64,000 nucleotides of DNA from Prochlorococcus sp. AG-347-J19 (GCA_003279015.1 QCBV01000004.1:115179-179178), one strand, 5' to 3'. Shown: positions 9,323-18,289, counted from the first letter of the stretch. A program made the numbers and translations. The notes: generated by a model from the letters alone, not told the origin.

Positions 9323-9583
9323 TTAAACGAAGCCAGGAATTATTTGACCTGTTGTTAGGTATGCGCCAACAGCAGCAATTAATCCAAGCATTGCGAATCT
9401 GCCGTTAAGAGTTTCAGCAACAACTTTTTCTTTTTCGATTGTTTTGACTTTTGTGTTTGTGTTTTTCATTTGATTAGGAGATGAATAGTTTAAATTTTCG
9501 TTTTGAAATTGCTTGGTTAAATAAGCAACGAGGGTGGCTGTAAAGAATACAATTACGGCTAAAAAACCTGAAAGTGGACTCAT
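9323..9583 (-). CDS. hli: high-light-inducible protein with extra N-terminal helix (86 aa)
   Basis: It starts with an additional hydrophobic helix (GFLAVIVFFTATLVAYL, about residues 7-23) and a charged linker. The Hlip signature follows (ETLNGRFAMLGLIAAVGAYLT) and the end is TGQIIPGFV. The start is set at the ATG at 9583, which overlaps the upstream stop by one base (TAATG). A longer reading would run through the previous gene. Two predicted helices are unusual for a minimal Hlip. Confidence 0.88.
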   Translation of the reverse strand: MSPLSGFLAVIVFFTATLVAYLTKQFQNENLNYSSPNQMKNTNTKVKTIEKEKVVAETLNGRFAMLGLIAAVGAYLTTGQIIPGFV

Positions 9584-9789
9584 TAGAAAATGCCAGGAAT
9601 AATTTGTCCAGTTGAAACGTAAGCACCTACTAAAGCAACAAGGCCAATCATTGCCCAACGACCATTAACTTTTTCTGCATTTTGTGGGTAGCTGTCGTAT
9701 GAAACAGACTCATCTATGTAAGGACGTGTTTCAGTAGGAAACATATTCTGTCTGCCGCCTGATTCAGTAGTAACGTTTGAATTAGCCAT
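9583..9789 (-). CDS. hli: high-light-inducible protein (68 aa)
   Basis: A 37-residue polar N-terminus, rich in Thr, Ser and Tyr, precedes the ligand helix EKVNGRWAMIGLVALVGAYV and ends TGQIIPGIF. It is the first gene of a four-gene minus-strand unit (this gene, two more hli, and the 59-residue protein). The 303-bp gap up to the divergent hli gene at 10093 must hold its promoter. Confidence 0.92.
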   Translation of the reverse strand: MANSNVTTESGGRQNMFPTETRPYIDESVSYDSYPQNAEKVNGRWAMIGLVALVGAYVSTGQIIPGIF

Positions 9790-10092
9790 TGGATTTGTGT
9801 AATTGTTAACTAATGTAACACTACTATTAACAAATGTAAAGTATTAAGCCTAAATTAAGTTATTTTCAAGATATTTACTACATTAATGTACCATAAACGT
9901 GACATTTCTTTTAAATAATTGTTTTTTTGGCTTGCTACGCTTTACAGATTGGCTCGAAAACTATTAAGACTTCAATTCGTTGTTTAAGTATTTATTTTTA
10001 AATCTTTAGAAAGATATCAATTTGGTAGAAAAAACTACATCATTCTGAAATTTGAATAATTAGTTTTTAGACATAGTATATTTCACTTTATT
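9790..10092. promoter_or_regulatory. divergent hli intergenic region
   Basis: These 303 bp separate two hli units read away from each other, so promoters on both strands are expected. A TATATTT-like -10 sits at about 10077-10083, shortly before the 42-residue hli gene. I see no clear inverted repeat that could be named as an operator. Confidence 0.45.
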
Positions 10093-10221
10093 ATGGAATT
10101 CGCAAAAAAAATCATGACCGAAAAAGCTGAAAAGCTTAATGGTAAAGCCGCAATGCTTGGAATGTTTGCTCTTGTAGGAGCTTATTATTTTACTGGTCAA
10201 ATTCTTCCAGGAATTTTCTAG
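10093..10221 (+). CDS. hli: high-light-inducible protein (42 aa)
   Basis: MEFAKKIMTEKAEKLNGKAA begins the sequence; the helix continues MLGMFALVGAYYFTGQ and the end is ILPGIF. The usual E..NGR is E.LNGK here, a common variant of this short Hlip type. It is monocistronic, with its own terminator at 10247. An internal ATG (MTEKAEK) is an alternative start. Confidence 0.9.
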   Translation: MEFAKKIMTEKAEKLNGKAAMLGMFALVGAYYFTGQILPGIF

Positions 10222-10246
10222 TAAAAATTTTTTTATAATTTTTTCA

Positions 10247-10268
10247 GGGCTTTATAAAGCCCTTTTTT
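10247..10268 (+). terminator. rho-independent terminator of hli
   Basis: GGGCTTTATAAAGCCC (10247-10262) folds as a 6-bp stem with a TATA loop, followed by T10263-10268. It is placed 25 bp after the hli stop. Confidence 0.85.
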
Positions 10269-10293
10269 ACTGGATGATTACATTATTCCCTTT

Positions 10294-11031
10294 TTAATTG
10301 TCTAATAATTCAAATAATTTACTTATTAAAAGCTTTCTTTTAAAAAAAGTTTTATCAATATATTTTTTATTCTCTTCTTTTAAAATTTCTTGACCATTTG
10401 AGCCTAATCCTTTAAAGACAAATTCTTTATCTTCTTTAATCCACTCATTTATCATTCCTCCCGTTGCCTCTATATGGAATTGCAATCCGTAAGCAAAATT
10501 ACCAATCCTAAAAAACTGTTCCTTACAACGTGCACTACTAGCAATGAGTACTGCTTTCTTAGGTAATAAAATCCTATCTCCATGCCAATGCAGTACATGA
10601 AAAGGGTCTTCAAATAGTGCTTTGAAGTCTTTAAACGATTTATCTATAAGAATCTGAGACCATCCAATTTCTGGTAATGCTTTTGGAGGTGATCCATATT
10701 TAAGAATTTCTACATCTCCTCCAGCCGCACTCGCAAGCAACTGAGCACCTAAGCAAACACCGATTATAGGTCTCTCATTTTTTAATTCTTTTTTTATAAA
10801 ATCTCTTTCTAACTTAAGCCATGGATATCTTTCGCTTCCAATATCTTTGACTCCCATTGGTCCACCCATAATTAAAATTAAGTCACCTTTTTTTGTTTGC
10901 GGCAAAGCATTTTTGTTATCTAAACGAATAATTTCTATTTTTAAATCTCTTTCTTTAGCAAATTGTTCAAAAAGACCTGGCCCCTCTATTTCCAAATGCT
11001 GAAGAACTAATAGGCGTCTTATTTCCTTCAT
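10294..11031 (-). CDS. class I glutamine amidotransferase (GMP synthase-like)
   Basis: A cytoplasmic stand-alone GATase domain that hydrolyses glutamine or a gamma-glutamyl compound. The nucleophile elbow GVCLGAQLLAS (Cys near residue 93) and the His-x-Glu pair in LQFHIEA (near residue 183) are intact. LILMGGPMGVKD is the oxyanion-side strand. The 245 residues contain no synthetase domain, so it resembles the YfeJ/GuaA-like stand-alone group, and the acceptor substrate is unknown. Its start overlaps the preceding secreted-protein stop (ATGA). Confidence 0.85.
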   Translation of the reverse strand: MKEIRRLLVLQHLEIEGPGLFEQFAKERDLKIEIIRLDNKNALPQTKKGDLILIMGGPMGVKDIGSERYPWLKLERDFIKKELKNERPIIGVCLGAQLLASAAGGDVEILKYGSPPKALPEIGWSQILIDKSFKDFKALFEDPFHVLHWHGDRILLPKKAVLIASSARCKEQFFRIGNFAYGLQFHIEATGGMINEWIKEDKEFVFKGLGSNGQEILKEENKKYIDKTFFKRKLLISKLFELLDN

Positions 11032-11324
11032 TCACTTTCCATTATTTCAGCTGATTCAGAACAGACATTAACGCTAAACCACTTCATTGCCGACCAAGTA
11101 TCTTCTTGGTATGTACCTGCTGCAATACTTACAAAACAATCATTTTCATACCAACTTCGATAACTGGGAGTTACTCCCGTTCCTTTTAAACTATTTTCTA
11201 ACCCTTTTCCATATTTTTTAATAACAAGATTTAAAGCTTCATTCTCAATTTCTCTTTGCTTCTCATCAGCAAAACCTCCTAGTGGAATAAAAAAAAGAAT
11301 TGATGCAATAAGTAAACGTATCAT
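11028..11324 (-). CDS. small secreted protein of unknown function (98 aa)
   Basis: MIRLLIASILFFIPLGGFA-DE is a clean Sec signal peptide. The mature part (about 78 residues) has two cysteines (ENDCFVS and NVCSES) that could form a disulfide. I place the start at 11324 so that the signal peptide begins the protein. An upstream ATG at 11357 would add 11 polar residues and overlap the previous gene. It is coupled to the amidotransferase gene by ATGA. Confidence 0.6.
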   Translation of the reverse strand: MIRLLIASILFFIPLGGFADEKQREIENEALNLVIKKYGKGLENSLKGTGVTPSYRSWYENDCFVSIAAGTYQEDTWSAMKWFSVNVCSESAEIMESE

Positions 11325-11337
11325 TGAGTTTTTTTGT

Positions 11338-11628
11338 TTATATGTAGTTAATTTCATATCGATTAATTAATTCTCTTAAATCATCAACTCTATTTTGTCC
11401 ATTCTTTAATGGTCTTGAGGAGTCAAGAACGGCTGCACAACATAATTGCCAACAAGAATTTTCATTTAGTCCTAATTTCTTACATATATTTTTTGGAGCT
11501 TTGATAACTGTATTTATTTCTGCGATATGTTGAGTAGTTTCCCATAATTCTCCTTCTAAAAAGTCAATTTCAATACTTGATAATAATTCTGTAGCAACGT
11601 AATCCTTAATTAGCTCAGTTAATTCCAC
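11338..11628 (-). CDS. small protein of an ICxxL/LD paralogue family (96 aa)
   Basis: Soluble and mostly helical. The core NICKKLGLNENSCWQLCCAA, followed by VLDSSRPLKNGQ, lines up with HICEGLNLKKDTYWIMCLAE and ILDLHKPPQFGK in the protein at 17317-17616. Spacing and end (L..L...) are the same, so the two are paralogues. The function is not known to me. It is the first gene of a unit with the secreted protein and the amidotransferase. Confidence 0.65.
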   Translation of the reverse strand: MELTELIKDYVATELLSSIEIDFLEGELWETTQHIAEINTVIKAPKNICKKLGLNENSCWQLCCAAVLDSSRPLKNGQNRVDDLRELINRYEINYI

Positions 11629-11740
11629 GATATTTTATTAAAGCAGAGAAGTTAAATCGTCATTTAGTATTTGTATAGCAAGATAAAAAAAAAGGAGCTA
11701 GTTTCTACTTCATCTTGAAGGTCCTACCGATATTAAGAGA

Positions 11741-11878
11741 CTACATCATTTCGTATTGATCAAGTTTGGTTTTTAATTTTGTTGCTTGTTTAATGAATGA
11801 CAAAGCTTCTTTTCTGCCAGTTGAATTATTAGCCTGAACTATAAGATCGGCGTATTTCTTTGCGATTTTTTTTTCCAT
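11741..11878 (-). CDS. small helical protein, KKYA..QA.N..GRKE family (45 aa)
   Basis: MEKKIAKKYADLIVQANNST continues GRKEALSFIKQATKLKTKLD. The protein at 20866-21000 shares the same pattern (KKYAEIMRQADNAVGRKEVV), so they are paralogues. It is basic and helical, without a membrane segment. It stands alone on this strand. The function is unknown. Confidence 0.65.
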   Translation of the reverse strand: MEKKIAKKYADLIVQANNSTGRKEALSFIKQATKLKTKLDQYEMM

Positions 11879-12077
11879 AATTTAATATATATAAATACCG
11901 TTTTTGAATCTTGCAACTAGCGAGTCGCAACTAAAATTAGATAAGGAGTCAACGGTTAAAACCTCAGAGTCAACAAATTGGAACGGGTTAACTCGTGTTT
12001 TTAATTTATAATCAATTATTAAAAAAGCTGTTGGTATCTACGATTACATTGTTGTCAAACCCTGATTTAATTTATAG

Positions 12078-12347
12078 TTATCCATAATTGTGAGCTACTT
12101 CTGTCCACCCTTTTTGGTGAAGTTCGTGCCACTTTTCCCAGGCTGAATCTATGTTGAGTTTTTCGGAGGATTTGTACCCCCCAGGTTCTCCAAGGTGATT
12201 TGTGTAGAAAAGATGAGTATGAATTTTTAAATTAGGTTTAGGAGAATTTTTGCATTCTTCGAAAAAGATCATTCTGCTGCCTTCGGGATTTAATAGACAT
12301 CCGTTGGGCATGCTAGTGCTACAACCAAATAAGTAATTAGGCTTCAT
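12078..12347 (-). CDS. DUF1651-like protein (89 aa)
   Basis: The N-terminal half contains a LLNPEGSRMIFFEE strand pair and the C-terminal half runs SAWEKWHELHQKGWTEV. This arrangement (NPxGxRxxxFE ... A...W..L...GW) is that of the picocyanobacterial DUF1651 family as I know it; the function is unknown. Related sequences in this window are at 41094-41342 and, decayed, at 26101-26315. Confidence 0.65.
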   Translation of the reverse strand: MKPNYLFGCSTSMPNGCLLNPEGSRMIFFEECKNSPKPNLKIHTHLFYTNHLGEPGGYKSSEKLNIDSAWEKWHELHQKGWTEVAHNYG

Positions 12348-12495
12348 GCTTTCACCTTAGTAGGCTTTGAGATGTTAATACATTTGTACTATAAATTATA
12401 TTCTTTTTGTTTTGCTGTCAATCTTTTTAGGGTGATGTACTTATTTACTAATAATTATTTTGTTTTTTAATAAAAAAGATTATTTAGTTGAGCTT

Positions 12496-12678
12496 ATGAA
12501 TTACAGGGAAGATCTAGAAATCAAACTACAAAAAGTAACACTTGCGATACAGGAGGTTATAGAGGATGTCTATAAAACCGAAGAGGAGAAGCAAAAAATT
12601 ATTGGCAAACTGATTGATTTTAAAGAAGCAATAATATCAAAAGGTATTGAACTTCATATTGAATTAGAGGCAGCCTAG
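12496..12678 (+). CDS. small coiled-coil protein (60 aa)
   Basis: MNYREDLEIKLQKVTLAIQE begins a highly charged, helical sequence with heptad-like leucines and isoleucines ending IELHIELEAA. A TTG at 12460 would add 12 in-frame residues (FFNKKDYLVEL). I prefer the ATG because neither start has a clear ribosome binding site. The family is not recognised. Confidence 0.5.
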   Translation: MNYREDLEIKLQKVTLAIQEVIEDVYKTEEEKQKIIGKLIDFKEAIISKGIELHIELEAA

Positions 12679-12751
12679 AAATATTGCATATCTCATGAAT
12701 ATTTAATAGCTTTTAGAATATTGGTATTTATAAAGAAGGTTAATTTATCAA

Positions 12752-12913
12752 ATGCAGCCTGGAACTTTTGAATTATTAATTCTAGTATTTATCTTTTTAG
12801 GTCTTCAAGCTTGGTGGATTATCCCAATAGTTATCAAGAATAAAAAATTAAATAAGAGAGGTAAGGATTTAAGAGAGGAAATTAAGCAATTAGAAAAGTT
12901 ATATAAAAAATAA
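12752..12913 (+). CDS. small membrane protein with charged tail (53 aa)
   Basis: MQPGTFELLILVFIFLGLQA leads into WWIIPIVI, a single helix, followed by a strongly charged tail (KNKKLNKRGKDLREEIKQLEK) that probably forms a cytoplasmic coiled coil. The family is not recognised. Confidence 0.55.
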   Translation: MQPGTFELLILVFIFLGLQAWWIIPIVIKNKKLNKRGKDLREEIKQLEKLYKK

Positions 12914-12966
12914 ATTATTTTTTTATTTTTGCAAACTACCTATTATTAGTGAAAATCAAATATCTA

Positions 12967-13389
12967 ATGAAATTAAAAAAATTTATTCCATTTTGCTTCC
13001 TTTTTATTGGTGCTTTAGCTTTACCACAACCTTCTCTTGCTGAAGAAAAGATTGAAGTTATACCTATTATTCAAAGTTCAAAAGGACTAAGTGGTAAAAA
13101 TTTTAATTATCTAGAGGGTAAGCCTGAATTAAGACTCTTAAAAGTAAAAATTCCAGTTGGCTTGAAAACTCCAATTCACACTCATCCTTCCCCAATGTTG
13201 ATTCATGTCACCAGGGGAAGATTAAAGCATGTGAGGGGTGAAGAAATTAATTTCTTCAAAGCGGGTGATGCATTTATAGAGAGTAATAATGGGGGGAGCC
13301 ACTATGTGAAAAATGTTGGAAAGAAGCCTGCCATACTTCACGTGGGAGTTGTATCAGTAGTTGGAATGCCTACGGCCATAAATAAATAA
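12967..13389 (+). CDS. secreted cupin-domain protein (140 aa)
   Basis: A signal peptide (FIPFCFLFIGALALPQPSLA) precedes one cupin fold. The first metal motif is seen as PIHTHPSPMLIHVTRGRL and the second as GDAFIESNNGGSHYVKN. The two His of HTH and the later His can bind a metal. The start is set at the ATG at 12967, where the signal peptide begins; a GTG 18 bp upstream would only add residues before it. The substrate is unknown, and the protein is probably periplasmic. Confidence 0.8.
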   Translation: MKLKKFIPFCFLFIGALALPQPSLAEEKIEVIPIIQSSKGLSGKNFNYLEGKPELRLLKVKIPVGLKTPIHTHPSPMLIHVTRGRLKHVRGEEINFFKAGDAFIESNNGGSHYVKNVGKKPAILHVGVVSVVGMPTAINK

Positions 13390-13431
13390 GATTTTTCTCA
13401 AAGTTGTTCTATCAGGATGAGGATTAAACTT

Positions 13432-15138
13432 TTATGAAGAACAGCTGTAGTGAGATACTCCTCCATAGTTAAAATACTGGCTTGGCTTTAGTCGATTATA
13501 TTTTTGATCTATTTCTGAGGGTTGTTCTATATATGGATTGCTAAAGACATCCTGTAACTCTTTTATTTTTTTGTAATTTCCTTTTTCAGCTTCTTCATAT
13601 GCTGGAACGACCATCCATTCGCGCCAAGTATAGACTGGATTAAGGGATTTCATTGATGCTGATTTCGCTTTAATATTTCCCTCTTTCTTCAAGATTGATT
13701 GCCAGTTTTTAAACCATTCTTCCCACCTATTATTGAGCTCATCATCAATTGGAAAATAGAAACTGTCTTTTAAAGAATCTGAGTTATCAGGTATTTCAGA
13801 GAGTTTACGGAACAAAATTGTATAGTCTGCTTTTGAAATGAACATGAGATTAAAAAATTCATTTATAAGAGTTTCGTTGTAATGTTCTAAACCAAGCTTG
13901 TTTGCCCACATTTTCTTCAACTCTTTATTCATCAATTCTGAAAAATCCTTTTCGATTTGATCTAACTTTTCTTGATCTTGTTTGTTTCCTGAAAGTAACG
14001 GACTAAGAGAGGAACAGAATGTTTTAAAGTTGATTGCCGCAGCAGAAGGTTGGTTGAAAAATGAGAAATGTTCACCTCCACCTGTCCATGGTTGAAATCT
14101 TGGATCAAACAATTCACAGAATCCAAAGGGGCCATAATCCAAGGTATAACCTCCAGCAGCACAATTATCACTATTGAAGTTACCCTGGCAATAACCAACT
14201 CTCATCCAGTTGACTATAAGTGATATCAGTCTTGATCTGTATAAGGAAGCCAGTTTTATTACCTTGCTTTCAATTGAAATCTCATAATCAATTTCATCTT
14301 TATAATTTCTATCAATAAGATGTTTAACTATCATCTTTAGTTCATTGAGGGCCTCATCATGCGCATTATCCCGAACTCGTCTTGCAAAAAGTTCAATCTG
14401 GCCAACACGTAAAAAAGATGAAGCGACTCTCGTAGTAATTGCCGCTAGATTATCAATCATGATGTCAGGTTCAAAATACCTTGACCCTTTGGAATACCAC
14501 GGCCTTCTAACTATTTCTGAACGCGAGACATAAAGTGTTAAAGATCTTGATGTAGGGATTCCCAAGGCATCCATTAATTCCTGTGCGAGAAATTCTCGTA
14601 CGCTAGACCTTAAGACAGCTCTACCATCTGCTCCACGACAGTAGGGAGTTGGACCTCCTCCTTTAAGTTGCATTTCCATTCTTTTCCCATTGAATAAACC
14701 TTCAAAAACAGAAATTGCTCTGCCATCGCCATAACCATTACCAGTGCCAAAGGGACATTGCTGGGTATATTCAGTCCCGTAAATTGATAATGCATAACCT
14801 GTTGCCCAACCAACAGGACTCATTGGATAATTAGCAACAGAAATATCACCTGAGAAAAAACGACAAAAATTCTTGTCTTTAGTAAGTTCTGAACTTAGCC
14901 TTAGTTCCTTAAAAAGTTTGTTGCTATGGGAAATATATTCTGGTTCTGGAATAGCAGTTGGAACAACTGGTACGTAATGACCCGAATATACTGAACGCGG
15001 TTTATGATCATTCCCATCTTTTGTTGATTGAGGATCTGCTTTAAGAGAATTCATAAAAGAATAGTCAGATAGTTGAGAAAATTCAAAAAAATTTTCTGTA
15101 AGCTTTCTTTTTAATGAATCAGATTTGGTTGACATCAA
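13432..15138 (-). CDS. selO: protein adenylyltransferase SelO (YdiU/UPF0061)
   Basis: Pseudokinase-fold enzyme that transfers AMP to proteins and is linked to redox stress. Typical blocks are SGHYVPVVPTAIPEPEYI, MSPVGWATGYALSIYG, LQLKGGGPTPYCRGADGRAVLRSSVREFL (seen at about residues 155-185), WMRVGYCQGNFNSDNCAAGG and TLDYGPFGFCELFDP. At 568 residues it is full length for the cyanobacterial form. It ends with two near-terminal cysteine-containing residues (SHYSCSS), in keeping with the redox-active C-terminus of the family. It is monocistronic. Confidence 0.9.
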   Translation of the reverse strand: MMSTKSDSLKRKLTENFFEFSQLSDYSFMNSLKADPQSTKDGNDHKPRSVYSGHYVPVVPTAIPEPEYISHSNKLFKELRLSSELTKDKNFCRFFSGDISVANYPMSPVGWATGYALSIYGTEYTQQCPFGTGNGYGDGRAISVFEGLFNGKRMEMQLKGGGPTPYCRGADGRAVLRSSVREFLAQELMDALGIPTSRSLTLYVSRSEIVRRPWYSKGSRYFEPDIMIDNLAAITTRVASSFLRVGQIELFARRVRDNAHDEALNELKMIVKHLIDRNYKDEIDYEISIESKVIKLASLYRSRLISLIVNWMRVGYCQGNFNSDNCAAGGYTLDYGPFGFCELFDPRFQPWTGGGEHFSFFNQPSAAAINFKTFCSSLSPLLSGNKQDQEKLDQIEKDFSELMNKELKKMWANKLGLEHYNETLINEFFNLMFISKADYTILFRKLSEIPDNSDSLKDSFYFPIDDELNNRWEEWFKNWQSILKKEGNIKAKSASMKSLNPVYTWREWMVVPAYEEAEKGNYKKIKELQDVFSNPYIEQPSEIDQKYNRLKPSQYFNYGGVSHYSCSS

Positions 15139-15540
15139 ATTTGTTATCTATTCTTGAAGGCTTTTTAATTTCTTAAAATTAAATACCTAAATATATTTTA
15201 TATAGATTCTATTAGGGATGGTTTTTGCCGATAAGTTTGAGATTAAATAGAAGTTGAAATTTAATATTTACTAAAAAAAGGTTCCGCAGTAAAACATTTT
15301 CTTGAGAAAAATATTTAGACTTTAGTAATAAAATAAAGCACTTAGCCTTCATATTAATATTTTAATTAATAACCATTGCAAATACTTAATTGTTGACTAG
15401 TACTTTTTTGAGTTTAATCAAAAATAATGAGAAAAAGTTAAACTATTTAATCTTTTTTTGAATTGTATTCCTCCCCCTATTTCCGCACTATATCGCAGTA
15501 AATTTATTCAATTTTATACATTATTACTTTGAATGTATTT
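15139..15540. other. 402-bp intergenic gap
   Basis: It lies between selO and the transporter, both on the minus strand. It must contain the selO promoter and the transporter 3' end. I see only AT-rich sequence with short echoes (GTTCCGCAGTAAA near 15280 and TCGCAGTAAA near 15493) and no convincing gene or terminator. Confidence 0.4.
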
Positions 15541-16884
15541 TTAACTTACCCAGCCTTTAAGCAAATCAAACACACTAATAAATAGTCCAAAACCAATAAT
15601 TGGGGGTGCAACCCATCTCGTCATGAATTTTAAATAACGAGTTGTTTTAATTCCATTTTTTGAATCACTAAGTTCTTCATTAAACTTTCCAGGTACTACC
15701 CATCCCATAAAGAAAGTAACCAAGAATCCACCAAAGATAAGTAATACACCTCCAAAAATCGAATCAATAGTTCCAAGAACATTTAAGTTTAATGCAGAAG
15801 GAATGCCTGCTAAGAATAGGAAAAGAGTTATCAGCCAAACAGATTTTTCTCTTTTAAAACCAAATTTATCCATTAAAGAGGAAACTGGAACTTCCAATAA
15901 TGAAACAGAGGAAGTTATTGCTGCAATATAAGCTAGTGCAAAAAATGCAACAGCTACAATTCTGCCAACCGCTCCATATGAACCAAGGCCCGTAGGAATT
16001 GATATAAATAATGCACCAACTGTTGATTCAGAAATAGCGTCACTTAAACCGAATGTTAAAACTATTGGGAAAGTTATAAATCCAGCCATTAGTCCAACCA
16101 AAGTATCTAATGCTGCAACTCCAACACTTAGTTTTGGAAGATTACTTTTTTTATTTAAATAGGATGCATAGGTAACCATAATTCCAATCCCTAAGCTTAA
16201 GGAAAAGAATGCTTGTGTAAAAGCGTTTCTTATTGTTTGAGGATTTCTCAATTCATTAAAATCAAACTTAAGTAGGAATGTTTTATATCCTTCCCATGCA
16301 CCGGAAAGTGAAGTAGCCCAAATAGCAAGAATCACAATAATTATGAAAAGGATTGGCATGAAATATCTAGTAACCTTTTCTATCCCCCTTTTTATACCTG
16401 ATGAAACTATTATTGCTGTAAGTACAAGACTTAATAGGTGGCCCAACAAAACACTGCTGCCACTACTAATTGAGCCAAAGAATGTTTCCGCTTCAGTTAA
16501 ATTCTTTGGTAATCCAAAAAATAAAGAATGGAACAAGGTATCTGCAGTCCATCCCATTATCACTGAATAATATGATGCTATTCCTAGAGGAGCTATGAAG
16601 AAAAGAATTCCTAATGGATACCAATTCTTTCCAGCCAGCTTAACAGGAGCAAGCAATGTGCTTGACATTGCGTTTCTTCCTAGAGCCATTTCAGCAACAA
16701 ATACCGGAAGACATACAATTAAAACGATCAATATATATAAAAGTACAAACGCCGCACCTCCACCTTGAGATGCTCTGTAAGCAAAACCCCAAAGGTTGCC
16801 TAGACCTACTGCACTACCAGCAGCTGCGAGAATGAATCCTAGCTTACTAGTCCATTGTTCTCTCTGAGAAATTTTTGAGTCCAA
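15541..16884 (-). CDS. sodium-dependent transporter, SNF/NSS family
   Basis: LeuT-fold importer that moves a small solute, probably an amino acid, with sodium across the inner membrane. The N-terminal signature WTSKLGFILAAAGSAVGLGN leads into LWGFAYRASQGGGAAF, which forms the unwound TM1 region. TM6 (IRNAFTQAFFSLSLGIGIMVTYASYL) is also typical. I count 11-12 helices over 447 residues, the common prokaryotic length. It stands alone, so the substrate cannot be inferred. Confidence 0.92.
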   Translation of the reverse strand: MDSKISQREQWTSKLGFILAAAGSAVGLGNLWGFAYRASQGGGAAFVLLYILIVLIVCLPVFVAEMALGRNAMSSTLLAPVKLAGKNWYPLGILFFIAPLGIASYYSVIMGWTADTLFHSLFFGLPKNLTEAETFFGSISSGSSVLLGHLLSLVLTAIIVSSGIKRGIEKVTRYFMPILFIIIVILAIWATSLSGAWEGYKTFLLKFDFNELRNPQTIRNAFTQAFFSLSLGIGIMVTYASYLNKKSNLPKLSVGVAALDTLVGLMAGFITFPIVLTFGLSDAISESTVGALFISIPTGLGSYGAVGRIVAVAFFALAYIAAITSSVSLLEVPVSSLMDKFGFKREKSVWLITLFLFLAGIPSALNLNVLGTIDSIFGGVLLIFGGFLVTFFMGWVVPGKFNEELSDSKNGIKTTRYLKFMTRWVAPPIIGFGLFISVFDLLKGWVS

Positions 16885-17018
16885 AATTAAAATCGTTTTT
16901 TTATAGTTGATTTATAACTCATAAATGAAAATTAGTTAACACTCTGCTTAATAAAAACTAATTTTTTAGATTAATTTTTTTGATAAAGATTTAGAATTAA
17001 AAAACTTTAATTATTCTC

Positions 17019-17300
17019 ATGACTATTGAAACTACTATTTTAGATTTTCAACTAAGTAATACCTATGAGGAGTATGAATCATATATGAATGAAAAAGAAC
17101 AGCAAACAATGTTTAAAGAAATGGGTGTTAAAACATTTTATATTGGTAAATCATTAGATGATCCTCAAAGGGCGACTGTAATTTTTCAAGGACCAGAAAA
17201 TGTTTTATATGATATTTTTATGAATCCTGAAACAAAACCTATAGTTGAAGCTTCAGGACATATTTATGCAGGGACAAAAATCACTCGCTGGATTTCTTAA
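17019..17300 (+). CDS. DUF3764 family protein (93 aa)
   Basis: A small ferredoxin-like (dimeric alpha-beta barrel) fold: ETTILDFQLSNTYEEYESYM, then GVKTFYIGKSLDDPQRATVI and PIVEASGHIYAGTKITRWI. The arrangement matches DUF3764, which is common in marine picocyanobacteria; the function is unknown. It is followed 16 bp later by the ICxxL/LD paralogue on the same strand. Confidence 0.75.
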   Translation: MTIETTILDFQLSNTYEEYESYMNEKEQQTMFKEMGVKTFYIGKSLDDPQRATVIFQGPENVLYDIFMNPETKPIVEASGHIYAGTKITRWIS

Positions 17301-17316
17301 AAAAATAATTCTTTTT

Positions 17317-17616
17317 ATGAATTACCAACTTTTAATTGAATCATATTCTCTTGGGTCATCCCTTTCTGAGCAAGACATAGAACTCTTAAGTCTGGAACTT
17401 GAAACTCAAATCATGAACATTAATATATCAACAGAATTTGGATGTTTTAAATATGCTCCCTCTCATATTTGCGAAGGTCTTAATTTAAAAAAAGATACTT
17501 ATTGGATAATGTGCCTTGCTGAAATATTAGATTTACACAAGCCCCCACAATTTGGGAAAACGAAAAGTGTGGAGGTTTTCGATTTACTTCTTGAAAAAGG
17601 ACTTGTTATTGGCTAA
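17317..17616 (+). CDS. small protein of the ICxxL/LD paralogue family (99 aa)
   Basis: MNYQLLIESYSLGSSLSEQD begins the sequence. The conserved core HICEGLNLKKDTYWIMCLAE, then ILDLHKPPQFGK, aligns with the protein at 11338-11628. The start is set at the ATG at 17317; the open frame extends upstream into DUF3764 but with no support. It is predicted soluble and helical. Confidence 0.65.
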   Translation: MNYQLLIESYSLGSSLSEQDIELLSLELETQIMNINISTEFGCFKYAPSHICEGLNLKKDTYWIMCLAEILDLHKPPQFGKTKSVEVFDLLLEKGLVIG

Positions 17617-17660
17617 TAAATTATTTATTTGATTATTAAAAATGAATTCTTTTTTTCTTT

Positions 17661-18053
17661 ATGCTGATAGGATTGATCTTAGGTCAACAAAAAAAAATGG
17701 AAGATTCTGGGGGATGGATATTGGAAAATCTTATTAAGCTAACTAGATCAAGCGAAAATAAATTTAAAAGAGGGAATTTTAAAGCCGCTTTAGACGACAA
17801 AATTAAAGCTAATGCAATATTGAAATCTAAATCTTGTGATGAAAAAATGATTCAAAAATATAGAAAAGAATTATCTAGTTTGTATTGCTCAAAATTCGAT
17901 CTTATATTCGATCATAAACTGAAAATTAATGAAATAAAGATAAATGAAATAGCGAAAATGTTGGAACGCAAAAGTCAGGAAAAATTAAAAAATCTTGATT
18001 ATAGAGGTGCAATAAAAGCATTAAGAAGGGCAGAAAAATATTTATCAAATTAA
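17661..18053 (+). CDS. small TPR-like helical protein (130 aa)
   Basis: Two similar helix pairs are visible: FKRGNFKAALDDKIKANAIL near residue 36 and LKNLDYRGAIKALRRAEKYL near residue 109. Both have the G.../A...A pattern of single TPR motifs. An alternative ATG (MEDSGGWILENL) lies 13 codons in. The sequence is very basic. The function is unknown; a protein-binding scaffold is an inference from the repeats. Confidence 0.55.
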   Translation: MLIGLILGQQKKMEDSGGWILENLIKLTRSSENKFKRGNFKAALDDKIKANAILKSKSCDEKMIQKYRKELSSLYCSKFDLIFDHKLKINEIKINEIAKMLERKSQEKLKNLDYRGAIKALRRAEKYLSN

Positions 18054-18145
18054 AAACAAACCAAACTACCTTAAGTTTTAAGAAGTTTTGCTTATTGTGT
18101 TTTTTTTAGCTCATTTTAAAGTTGAAATACTTAAAGTAATAATTC

Positions 18146-18262
18146 ATGCAAAAACAAAATAAAAAGAAAATAAAAAGTTTTGATAAAGATGAATTAGATG
18201 TTTTAGATAGGTTTTTGAGGATCTTATGGAGAAAAGAGGTTGAATACAAAATAAATATTTGA
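18146..18262 (+). CDS. very small basic protein (38 aa)
   Basis: MQKQNKKKIKSFDKDELDVL continues DRFLRILWRKEVEYKINI. It is a charged helix with no recognised family. It lies 27 bp before another 38-residue gene on the same strand. Confidence 0.4.
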   Translation: MQKQNKKKIKSFDKDELDVLDRFLRILWRKEVEYKINI

Positions 18263-18289
18263 TAAAAGCATATTTGTAGAAGATATCTT

